DNA of 64,000 nucleotides, taken from NCBI RefSeq assembly GCF_003953935.1, contig NZ_RXLQ01000004.1, positions 124,001 to 188,000 of the forward strand, written 5' to 3'. Shown piece after piece: positions 18,005-26,592 of this stretch. Each line of letters opens with the position of its first letter. The stretch's first letter is position 1. This DNA comes from Massilia atriviolacea (GTDB taxonomy: Bacteria; Pseudomonadota; Gammaproteobacteria; Burkholderiales; Burkholderiaceae_D). The notes under the pieces are model-generated. The model saw only the letters and a list, made by a program, of their open reading frames with translations. It was not told the origin of the DNA and did not search any database. Made by a program: the position numbers and the translations under genes.

Positions 18005-18850
18005 GTGGCGCGCACCCTCAACCTGATCGGCGCCGGCCATGTGGGCCGCGTGCTGGGGCGCCTGTTCGCGGCAAGCGGCGCGTTGACGGTGCAGGACGTG
18101 CTGACCCGCTCGCAGGCGGGCGCGCTCGACGCGATCGGCTTCATCGGCGCCGGGCGCGCGGTGGCGGCGCTGGACCAGATGCGCGCCGCCGATGTGTGGA
18201 TGCTGGCCGTCGGCGACGACCGGATCGGCGCCGTGTGCGCGCAGCTGGCCGCCCGCCATCGCATCAAGGACGCCATCGTGTTCCATTGCAGCGGCGCGAA
18301 GTCGTCGGCCGAACTGGCGCCGGCCGGCGCCGCCGGGGCGCTGGCGGCGAGCGTGCATCCGATCCGCAGCTTTGCCGATCCGGCCCAGGTGGCGCAGGAC
18401 TTCGGCGGCACCTTTTGCGGGGTCGAGGGCGATGAGGGAGCGCTGGCGGTGCTCCTGCCGGCGCTGGCGTCGATCGGCGCGCAGCCGGTGGCCATCGACG
18501 CGCGCGCCAAGACGGTGTATCACGCGGCCTCGGTGTTCGCCTCGAATTACCTGGTGACGGTGCTCGACGCCGCCCTGCGCGCCTACCAGGCGGCGGGCGT
18601 GCCGGAACCGGTGGCGCGCGCGCTGGCCCAGCCGCTGGCGTCGGAGAGCATGGCCAATGTATTCCGCCTGGGCGCGGCGGCGGCGCTGAGCGGGCCGGTC
18701 GCGCGCGGCGACATGGAGACGGTGGCGCGCCAGCAGGCCGCGCTGGCCGCGTGGGACGGGCCGACCGGGGAACTGTACGCGGCGCTGGTGGCGCCGACCC
18801 GGGACCTGGCGCGGCGCAAGATCGACAACCTTGGCAAGGACGCAAAATGA
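18005..18850 (+). CDS. Rossmann-like and DUF2520 domain protein
   Basis: 281 residues, starting with GTG directly after the DUF924 stop. The N-terminal Rossmann fold is evident in LNLIGAGHVGRVLGRLF, and VFHCSGAKSSAELAPAG is the usual second motif. The C-terminal helical DUF2520 domain includes AKTVYHAASVFASNYLVTVLDAALR. It is related to F420/NADP oxidoreductase-like and 6-phosphogluconate-like dehydrogenases; the substrate is unknown. It ends overlapping the GNAT start by four bases. Confidence 0.85.
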   Translation: MARTLNLIGAGHVGRVLGRLFAASGALTVQDVLTRSQAGALDAIGFIGAGRAVAALDQMRAADVWMLAVGDDRIGAVCAQLAARHRIKDAIVFHCSGAKSSAELAPAGAAGALAASVHPIRSFADPAQVAQDFGGTFCGVEGDEGALAVLLPALASIGAQPVAIDARAKTVYHAASVFASNYLVTVLDAALRAYQAAGVPEPVARALAQPLASESMANVFRLGAAAALSGPVARGDMETVARQQAALAAWDGPTGELYAALVAPTRDLARRKIDNLGKDAK

Positions 18851-19350
18851 TCAGGAAAGCCGAAGCGAAGGACCATGCGCAGCTGCTCGCGCTGTACAAG
18901 GCGGTGGCGCGCATCCCGGACGGCATCGCGCGCACGCCGGACGAAGTGACGGACGATTACATCAGTGGCTTCATGCGCAAGGCGGCCGCCGACGGCATCG
19001 AATTCGTCTACGAGGAAGAAGGCACGATCGGTGGCGAGATCCACGCTTCGCGCGTGGGCGTCGCCGCGCTGTCGCACCTGCTGACCGACCTGACCATCGC
19101 GGTGGCGCCCGCGTGCCAGGGCAAGGGCGTGGGACGCGCCCTGTTCGGCGCGCTGCTGGCCGAGGTGAGCGAACGCATGCCCCACATCACGCGGGTCGAG
19201 CTGTTCGCGCGCGAATCGAATGTCAAGGCGCGCGCATTGTATGCCTCGCTCGGTTTCGTCGAGGAAGGGCGGCTGCGCGGGCGCGTGCGCAATGCGCGCG
19301 GCGAGATCGAAGACGATGCCCTGATGGGCTGGATCAGGCCGGGGCCGTAA
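18847..19350 (+). CDS. GNAT-family N-acetyltransferase
   Basis: 167 residues. The ATG overlaps the previous stop (ATGA), fixing the start. The acetyl-CoA-binding motif is plain: LTIAVAPACQGKGVGRALFGALL, then ARALYASLGFVEEGRLRGRVRN. The EGRLRGRVR ending resembles ribosomal-protein or antibiotic-type GNATs, but no substrate can be assigned. It is the last gene of the run from 14535. Confidence 0.85.
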   Translation: MIRKAEAKDHAQLLALYKAVARIPDGIARTPDEVTDDYISGFMRKAAADGIEFVYEEEGTIGGEIHASRVGVAALSHLLTDLTIAVAPACQGKGVGRALFGALLAEVSERMPHITRVELFARESNVKARALYASLGFVEEGRLRGRVRNARGEIEDDALMGWIRPGP

Positions 19351-19524
19351 AGTCCCTGCCGCCGCTATGCAACGCGGCTGATGCATTAATGCGAAAAGAT
19401 GCAACCATGCATCGACAAACGCAAAAAATCGCAATAAGCTAGACCGTTACGGTGATGTTGCGGGAGACTTGCCAAAACGGCAGGGATCGCCATGCCGCTG
19501 CTTACGTCGACCAGGGAGACCAGC

Positions 19525-19887
19525 ATGCTATTTTTGAAAAGTACGTCTGTCACAAAGGCGCCCGGCATTTATGAAGTCGACATTGCCGCCAAACCCCCCG
19601 GCAAGACTTTCGGCGTGTTCCTCGCCACCGATCCCGACAATCCACCGAATGCGGTGCTGGCCGGCCTGGCCGAGCTGGGCTTCCAGAACACCCACAGCGA
19701 GGCCTATACCCACAAGGACCGCGGCAAGGTGCTCGACCTGCACTTTCAAAAGGACGGCACCGACATCTTCAAGGGCTGGAAAACCGAAGAGTGCGAGGCC
19801 AACCTGAAAGCCATCGATACCCTGTTCGGCAATGTCGGCATCACCGTCACGCCGCGCGTGATGTCGCTGGCCGAAGCGTATTCCTGA
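19525..19887 (+). CDS. Hypothetical soluble protein
   Basis: 120 residues. The ATG at 19525 follows GGGAGACCAGC. It has no signal peptide or transmembrane segment; the visible pattern is mixed alpha/beta with GKTFGVFLATDPDNPPNAVLAGLAELGF. No family was recognised. Upstream, 19351-19524 is AT-richer and includes two ATGCAT-centred palindromic stretches (around 19380-19413) that may be regulatory. Confidence 0.65.
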   Translation: MLFLKSTSVTKAPGIYEVDIAAKPPGKTFGVFLATDPDNPPNAVLAGLAELGFQNTHSEAYTHKDRGKVLDLHFQKDGTDIFKGWKTEECEANLKAIDTLFGNVGITVTPRVMSLAEAYS

Positions 19888-19897
19888 GCCGGGAGCC

Positions 19898-20479
19898 TCA
19901 CGCCACCTCGATGTGATACAGGGCCCACGGACAGGCGCCGAAGCGTTCGGCGACCGGTTTGGCGGCCATTTCCGGAAAGCGGTCGGCATCGTACACCGCC
20001 CATAGCGGCCCCAGACCGCCCAGCGCCATCGGCGCGCCGTCCAGGTGGGTGGCGACCATGAAGCGCTGCGCGCGCGCCTGCGCCACCGGCAGCGCCACCG
20101 CATAGCCGTCGACCGCGCGCAGCAGCAGTTTGCCGTCCTCGCGCAGCCGCGTGCCGCTCAGCGCCACCACATCGAGCAGCAGCGGCCCGCGCAGCGCGTG
20201 CGGCTTGCCGTCGTATTCCAGGGTCGGGCGGATGTCCACCGCCGGCAGGGCCAGCAGGGCGGCGAAGTCGAGGCTGAAGGCCTTGTCGAAACTGAGCTTT
20301 TGCTTGTGCATCATCTGGTCGCGCACCGGGTCGAACGGGCCGCGGTTGCTGCGCGCCAGGGCGCCGGTCAGGGTCAGCAGGGCCGGTCCGGGCGCCGCCC
20401 TGGCGGCCGCGGACGCCGCAGCGGCGGCGGGCAGGGCGGCGGCGCCCAGCGCCGCGCCCAGGAATTGGCGTTTTTTCAT
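19898..20479 (-). CDS. Exported molybdopterin-oxidoreductase-like domain protein
   Basis: 193 residues with an alanine-rich signal peptide (MKKRQFLGAALGAAALPAAA). The mature part resembles the short family often annotated as molybdopterin-dependent oxidoreductase: LTLTGAL, RGPLLLDVVALSGTRL, LLRAVDGYAVALPVAQA, MVATHLDGAPMALGGLGPLWAVYDAD. The only clear Cys is near the C-terminus, and cofactor ligands of the sulfite-oxidase fold are not evident, so enzymatic activity is doubtful. It is divergent from the alkB-like gene at 20538. Confidence 0.65.
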   Translation of the reverse strand: MKKRQFLGAALGAAALPAAAAASAAARAAPGPALLTLTGALARSNRGPFDPVRDQMMHKQKLSFDKAFSLDFAALLALPAVDIRPTLEYDGKPHALRGPLLLDVVALSGTRLREDGKLLLRAVDGYAVALPVAQARAQRFMVATHLDGAPMALGGLGPLWAVYDADRFPEMAAKPVAERFGACPWALYHIEVA

Positions 20480-20537
20480 GCGAGAATAGCTCCGTCGTGA
20501 GTGTCTTCCCGCCATCATATCGCCATCCCGCCTCCCC

Positions 20538-21131
20538 ATGGACCTGTTTCAAGAAACCCGGCTGACCCCGTTTCCGCTCGAGGACGGCGCCCTGGCGGTG
20601 CTGCCCCAGCTGCCGCTGCCCATCAGCAATGCCGAGGTGCTGGCGCGCCTCATCGCCGAAACCGACTGGCGCGCCGAATCGATCACCTTGTGGGGCAAGC
20701 GCCACCCGCAGCCGCGCCTGACCGCCTGGCATGGCGAGGCGGCGTACACCTATTCCGGCCTGCGCCTCGAACCGCTGCCGTTCACACCGCTGCAGCTGGA
20801 ACTCAAACAGGCGGTCGAAGCCGCCTGCGGCCATCGCTTCAACAGCGTCCTGCTCAATTACTACCGCAACGAGCGCGACAGCATGGGCATGCACAGCGAC
20901 GACGAAATCGAGCTCGGCCCCGAGCCGGTGATCGCCTCGCTCAGTTTCGGGGCCCCCCGCAGCTTCGTCCTGCGCCACAAAGGGACGAAACAGACACTTA
21001 AACTAGGCTTAAATGACGGTACTTTATTAGTGATGTCCGGAAACACTCAAAAGCACTGGCAGCATGGAATCAACAAGTCGACGCGCGCCATCGGCCCGCG
21101 AGTGAATCTAACTTTCCGCTACGTCTTTTAA
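20538..21131 (+). CDS. alkB: AlkB-like 2-oxoglutarate-dependent dioxygenase
   Basis: 197 residues. Fe(II) ligands are MHSDDE (HxD) and the distal His in KHWQHGI; the 2-oxoglutarate-binding Arg is in RVNLTFRY. The family stretch FNSVLLNYYRNERDSMGMHSDDE and IASLSFGAPRSFVLRHK are clear. It is probably direct reversal of alkylation damage in nucleic acids, closer to the short AlkB2/3-like forms. The last quarter (about 20985-21065) switches to AT-rich codons, with several rare Leu codons, unlike the rest of the gene. Confidence 0.9.
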   Translation: MDLFQETRLTPFPLEDGALAVLPQLPLPISNAEVLARLIAETDWRAESITLWGKRHPQPRLTAWHGEAAYTYSGLRLEPLPFTPLQLELKQAVEAACGHRFNSVLLNYYRNERDSMGMHSDDEIELGPEPVIASLSFGAPRSFVLRHKGTKQTLKLGLNDGTLLVMSGNTQKHWQHGINKSTRAIGPRVNLTFRYVF

Positions 21132-21334
21132 TTTGCGCTTAACGTGCCCTATCTAAAAAATACATATAGCTGAACTCCTGGTCAGTTATTCGCCGGAAGC
21201 ACGATTTTTCGCGTTACATTTGCTTACAAGTCTTACGGAATGCCCCTTCATGCGGCCTGTTCGCAGTGCTATCTTGATTACCTCGCAATTCATTGGGAAT
21301 TGCGGAACAGACTGTTTCACACAAAGGATTCCGC

Positions 21335-21892
21335 ATGAAAAAGCTCATTTTTGCATTGATCGCCGGCGTCACCGCGATGACCGCAGCGCAAGCTCAGAAC
21401 CCAGTTCCCTACATCGGCCTCGGCGTCGCTTCGTCCGACCATAATTTCAAGATCGGCGGCAACGACTACGACGGCGACGGCTTCAAGCCATCGCTGAAAG
21501 TCTTCGGCGGCGTCGACATCACCCCGATGTGGGGCGTGGAAGCCGGTTACACCGACCTGCGCAAGGCTGAGTACGACTACAAGATCGGCAACCTCAACGG
21601 CACCGGCAGCACCGAAGGCAAGCGCGCCTACGTCGCCGGCAAGGGCACCATGCCAGTCAACGAGATGTTCTCGGTCTACGGCAAGCTGGGCGTAGGCTAC
21701 AGCAAGGTCGACAGCACTTCGTCGAACCTGAACTACAAGGAAAGCGACACGGGTGTGTACGCGGGCGTCGGCGCTCAGTACAACATCAACAAGCAGGTCG
21801 CCCTGACGCTCGAATACGAGCGCTATGGCAAGAGCAAGGACTTCGGTGCCAAGGCAGACGCCATCACCGTCGGTGCCCGCTATAGCTTCTGA
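21335..21892 (+). CDS. OmpA-like/porin-type outer-membrane beta-barrel protein
   Basis: 185 residues with a classic signal peptide (MKKLIFALIAGVTAMTAAQAQ). The mature part alternates polar and aromatic residues, as in an eight-stranded barrel: YIGLGVASSDHNF, WGVEAGYTDL, FSVYGKLGVGYSKV, GVYAGVGAQYNINKQVALTLEYERYG, ending in ...ITVGARYSF with the terminal Phe required by the BAM machinery. The ATG at 21335 has AAAGGA upstream. No periplasmic OmpA domain is present. Confidence 0.87.
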   Translation: MKKLIFALIAGVTAMTAAQAQNPVPYIGLGVASSDHNFKIGGNDYDGDGFKPSLKVFGGVDITPMWGVEAGYTDLRKAEYDYKIGNLNGTGSTEGKRAYVAGKGTMPVNEMFSVYGKLGVGYSKVDSTSSNLNYKESDTGVYAGVGAQYNINKQVALTLEYERYGKSKDFGAKADAITVGARYSF

Positions 21893-21898
21893 TCGACC

Positions 21899-21931
21899 GT
21901 TCAGGCCGGACGCCCCGCGCCCGGCCTGAAC
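21899..21931. terminator. Stem-loop after the barrel protein gene
   Basis: GTTCAGGCCGG pairs perfectly with CCGGCCTGAAC across an 11-base loop, seven bases after the stop. It lacks a T tract, so it is more likely an mRNA-stabilising or Rho-assisted structure than a simple terminator. Confidence 0.5.
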
Positions 21932-21971
21932 CGCTCCGTACAGAAGGGCTGACCGTCACAGGCACGGCGCC

Positions 21972-21981
21972 TTCCAGTGTG
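21972..21981 (+). repeat. Left copy of 10-base direct repeat flanking the RAYT gene
   Basis: TTCCAGTGTG, identical to 22536-22545. It lies just before a 9-base-pair stem-loop (CAGCAAGCG/CGCTTGCTG, 21984-22008). It may be element ends or chance. Confidence 0.45.
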
Positions 21982-22044
21982 TGCAGCAAGCGCCCCCTCC
22001 GCTTGCTGTACCCATCGGGAGGCGCTTTGTCTGTTGCGGTCTTT

Positions 22045-22533
22045 TTACGCGCTGTTCGATCCGGCCACCATCCCGGCCGCGATGAAGCGGTGCAGCGACG
22101 ACCAGGGCCACTCCTGGGGCGCCCCGCACAGGCCGTGGCGCAGGGGATTGTGGTGGATGTAGTCGACCAGGCCGGCGTACTCGTCGCTCCCGACCGGATG
22201 CTGGCGGTAATGCGGTTCCCAGATGGTATCGGGCGCCGCGCCCGCGCGCGACTTTCCCAGCGACTTCCCCAGCGACTTCGAAAATGCGATCTTGACGGCG
22301 CGCCAGCGCGTCGCGCAATCGTGGTCGCCCGGCGGCAGGGTCCAGATGGCGTGGGCGTGGTCGGGCAGGGCGACCCAGGCGTCGACGTGGAAGGGTTTGC
22401 GGCTGCGCGCCTGGCGGATGGCTTCGCCGAAGGCGGCGATATGGTCGGTCAGCAGGGTGCTGTCGCGCCCGGACAGGCGCACCGTGAAGAAGTAGCTGTG
22501 CCCGGCGACCCGGTTGGCGCGATAGTCATTCAT
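22045..22533 (-). CDS. REP-associated tyrosine transposase (RAYT)
   Basis: 162-residue HUH nuclease of the Y1/IS200-like class. The metal-binding His pair is in LPDHAHAIWTLP, and the catalytic Tyr is expected in DYIHHNPLRHGL. The N-terminus NRVAGHSYFFTVRL and the final WPWSSLHRF are RAYT hallmarks. RAYTs are usually single-copy domesticated relatives of IS200/IS605 linked to spread of REP palindromes. TTCCAGTGTG occurs on both sides of the gene (21972-21981 and 22536-22545). Confidence 0.87.
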   Translation of the reverse strand: MNDYRANRVAGHSYFFTVRLSGRDSTLLTDHIAAFGEAIRQARSRKPFHVDAWVALPDHAHAIWTLPPGDHDCATRWRAVKIAFSKSLGKSLGKSRAGAAPDTIWEPHYRQHPVGSDEYAGLVDYIHHNPLRHGLCGAPQEWPWSSLHRFIAAGMVAGSNSA

Positions 22534-22535
22534 CT

Positions 22536-22545
22536 TTCCAGTGTG
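22536..22545 (+). repeat. Right copy of 10-base direct repeat flanking the RAYT gene
   Basis: TTCCAGTGTG, identical to 21972-21981, two bases upstream of the RAYT start codon. Confidence 0.45.
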
Positions 22546-22612
22546 GCGGGCAGGCGCGGCTTGTCGTTCGATTGGCGCAAAGGTGGAGCGGATTTAAAGC
22601 GGACTGTACTGC

Positions 22613-22646
22613 AAAAAGCGCTGGCGCCACCCCGCGCAGGGGTGGC
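22613..22646 (-). terminator. Rho-independent terminator of ettA
   Basis: On the minus strand GCCACCCC pairs with GGGGTGGC, then GCCAGCGC and five T follow, about 20 bases after the ettA stop. Confidence 0.65.
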
Positions 22647-22667
22647 TTGCCGCGCCTGCTGTATCGC

Positions 22668-24335
<1,668 letters not shown>

Positions 24336-24636
24336 TGAGTTTCTTGAAATGGGAACGGAAGGTCAACAGGATACAATAAGTCGCCCCGCTGTTGGCCCTT
24401 TCCTGCGCCGCAAGCGCGGGCGCCCCGCCGCAAGGGCGCGCGCCATGCGGGCTGCATGCCGTGCCGCCGGGTCATGTCGGAAAACTTTACACTTTTAAAA
24501 ATGTTCAAGTGCAATGTTGCCTTAAGTCATTGATTCAGTGCATCTTTTAGTTGGGGGTATGGATATTGCTTTATTTTCAACGAGCAACACGCTCCGATAA
24601 AACTCACCTCCAACGCTTACCTGAAAAGAACAGACA
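24336..24636. other. Intergenic region between ettA and a PEP-CTERM gene
   Basis: 301 bases between divergent genes. No coding sequence was found. The left part should drive ettA; the right part is AT-rich and carries a sigma-54-type promoter candidate (24555-24570). Confidence 0.55.
24555..24570 (+). promoter_or_regulatory. Sigma-54-like -24/-12 promoter
   Basis: GGGTATGGATATTGCT matches the TGGCAC-N5-TTGC layout with correct GG-to-GC spacing, about 67 bases before the PEP-CTERM gene. The -12 half (TTGC) is perfect; the -24 half is partial. PEP-CTERM genes in Zoogloea-like betaproteobacteria are known to depend on RpoN and the PrsK/PrsR pair, which supports the call. Confidence 0.45.
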
Positions 24637-25407
24637 ATGACATCTCACTCGATCCGCAGCGTGCTCTCGGCCGTCCTGATGCTGGCCGCCAGCCAGGCGC
24701 ACGCACTGCTCGTGACCAACAGCACCAGCGCCGATGCCCTGGCCAATGCCCTGGTGGGCGCGGGAGTCAAGATCAGCAACGCCGCCCTGGCCAGCGCCAC
24801 GCCGGCCGCCAGCGGCCTGTTTACCGAAGGCGGCAATATCGGTTTCGGCCAAGGCGTCCTGTTGACCACCGGCACCACCAACTGCGCCATCGGCGGCAAC
24901 AACGGCGGCAGCTGCTCCGGCGGCGGCAGGACCACCTCGCTCAAGTTCGATTTCACCAGCTCCACCGGCAACGTCTTCTTCAACTATGTGTTCGCGTCCG
25001 AGGAATACAATGAATTCGTCGGTTCCCAGTTCAACGACCTGTTCGAGCTCAAGCTCAACGGCGTGAACATCGCCTTGGTGCCAGGCAACAATGGCGTGGT
25101 GTCGATCAATAACGTGAACAACAAGTTCAATCCCGGTTTCTACCGCGACAATGCCAAGCAGACCGTCGATACCGGCTACGACGGCCTGACCACGGTCATG
25201 ACCGCCAAGGCGTCCGGCCTGGTCGGCGTGAACACCTTCGAATTCCTGATCCAGGACCGGGGCGACACCAACCTCGATTCGGGCGTGTTCATCCAGGGCG
25301 GCACCTTCTCGGCCGACCCGGTCGGCGTGCCGGAACCGGGCAGCCTGGCCCTGCTCGGCCTGGGCCTGGCCGGACTCGGCGTCGCCAAGCGCAAAAAAGC
25401 GGCGTAA
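24637..25407 (+). CDS. Choice-of-anchor-L domain PEP-CTERM protein
   Basis: 256 residues, exported (signal MTSHSIRSVLSAVLMLAASQAHA). The body is a choice-of-anchor-L-type domain: GFGQGVLLTTGTT, FNYVFASEEYNEFVGSQFNDLFELKLNG. It ends in the sorting tag VPEPGSLALLGLGLAGLGVAKRKK, a motif plus hydrophobic helix plus basic tail recognised by exosortase. It is a cell-surface or biofilm matrix protein by analogy. No exosortase lies in the window. A sigma-54-like promoter precedes it, and a terminator follows. Confidence 0.9.
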   Translation: MTSHSIRSVLSAVLMLAASQAHALLVTNSTSADALANALVGAGVKISNAALASATPAASGLFTEGGNIGFGQGVLLTTGTTNCAIGGNNGGSCSGGGRTTSLKFDFTSSTGNVFFNYVFASEEYNEFVGSQFNDLFELKLNGVNIALVPGNNGVVSINNVNNKFNPGFYRDNAKQTVDTGYDGLTTVMTAKASGLVGVNTFEFLIQDRGDTNLDSGVFIQGGTFSADPVGVPEPGSLALLGLGLAGLGVAKRKKAA

Positions 25408-25426
25408 TCCCCGCGCCTGCAGCAAG

Positions 25427-25451
25427 AACAGCGGCCCGGGCCGCTGTTTTT
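25427..25451 (+). terminator. Rho-independent terminator
   Basis: AACAGCGGCC and GGCCGCTGTT form a perfect hairpin followed by TTTTA, 20 bases after the PEP-CTERM gene stop and before the convergent rarD stop. Confidence 0.85.
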
Positions 25452-25468
25452 ACATTCGCGCCGCCGGC

Positions 25469-26335
25469 TTACTTGCGCCTGAGCAGTCCCTCGGCCGCAT
25501 ACAGCGCCAGCGCGCTCCAGATGATGGCGAAGCCGATCATGCGTTCCTGGTTGAAGGCTTCGTGGAACAGGAAGATCCCCAGGCTGAGCTGAATGGTCGG
25601 CCCGATGTACTGCAGCAAACCGAGCACCGACAGGGGAATCTTGCGCGCGCCGCTGGCGAACAGCAGCAGCGGAATGGCGGTGATCGGGCCGGATGCGATC
25701 AGCAGCCAGCGCGTGCCGTCCGAGGGCGTGTTCAGAAAGGCGTTATCGCCCGTCATGGTCAGCCAGGCCACGAAGCCGAGCGCGAACGGGAACAGCAGCA
25801 TGGTTTCGAACGACAAGCCTTCCAGCGCGCCCAGCGAGGCGGTCTTGCGCAGCAGGCCGTAGCCGCCGAAGGAAGCGGCCAGCAGCAGCGCGATCCACGG
25901 CATGCGCCCGGCCTGCCAGGTCAGCCACAGCACGCCGCAGGTGGCCAGCCCGATCGCCAGCCACTGGACCACGCGCAGCCTTTCCTTGAGCACCAGGAAG
26001 CCGAGCATCACATTGAACAGGGGATTGATGAAGTAGCCCAGGCTCGCTTCGATCACGTGGCCGCTGTTGACGGCCCAGATGTACAGCAGCCAGTTCAGGC
26101 TGAGCAGCAGGGCGCTGAGGGCGAAACTGGCGACCACGCGCGGCTGCCGGCGCAGCTCTCCCAGCCATGTCCACTGGCGCCGGACGGTCAGGACGATGAC
26201 CAGGAACAGCAGCGACCAGAGCACCCGGTGGCCCATGATCTGGGCCGGCGGAACGTCTTTGAGGGCGTGGAAATACAAGGGAAACAAACCCCAGCACAGG
26301 AAGGCCAGGGCGGCGGACAGGATGCCGGTACGCAT
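25469..26335 (-). CDS. rarD: EamA-family transporter RarD
   Basis: 288-residue inner-membrane protein with about ten helices in two EamA repeats. RarD-specific stretches are ALAFLCWGLFPLYFHALKDVPPAQIMGHRVLWSL, YFINPLFNVMLGFLVLKERL and GLLQYIGPTIQLSLGIFLFHEAF. RarD family members are drug/metabolite exporters; the E. coli protein is annotated as a chloramphenicol-sensitivity protein. The ATG at 26335 is chosen over a TTG nine bases upstream; neither has a strong ribosome binding site. Confidence 0.9.
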   Translation of the reverse strand: MRTGILSAALAFLCWGLFPLYFHALKDVPPAQIMGHRVLWSLLFLVIVLTVRRQWTWLGELRRQPRVVASFALSALLLSLNWLLYIWAVNSGHVIEASLGYFINPLFNVMLGFLVLKERLRVVQWLAIGLATCGVLWLTWQAGRMPWIALLLAASFGGYGLLRKTASLGALEGLSFETMLLFPFALGFVAWLTMTGDNAFLNTPSDGTRWLLIASGPITAIPLLLFASGARKIPLSVLGLLQYIGPTIQLSLGIFLFHEAFNQERMIGFAIIWSALALYAAEGLLRRK

Positions 26336-26592
26336 GAGTGACAATCAGAGATTCATTGGATCAACATTATCCCGCAGTTAGTGGAAGCTTGCTGGCTGCC
26401 GGGCAATTCCCGACGAGGCAAGAATGCGCATCGCGAACGCCTTCATGCGCACTCTGCGTTTATCATGGCGTCTTCGAAAGCAAGTGGATTCTTGCTGTAA
26501 CCTGAGGTGTGAATGATGCAACGAATTGTGCTTGCTTTTTATACGGTCATCTTCTATTGTGCAATGCACCAAAACAAGAACATGGTGCAATC

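Noticed and set aside
26509-26592. 28-residue N-terminal extension of Kup from a GTG
   Set aside because: The residues (Cys-rich, NDATNCACF) have no resemblance to Kup N-termini, and the resulting length exceeds the family norm.
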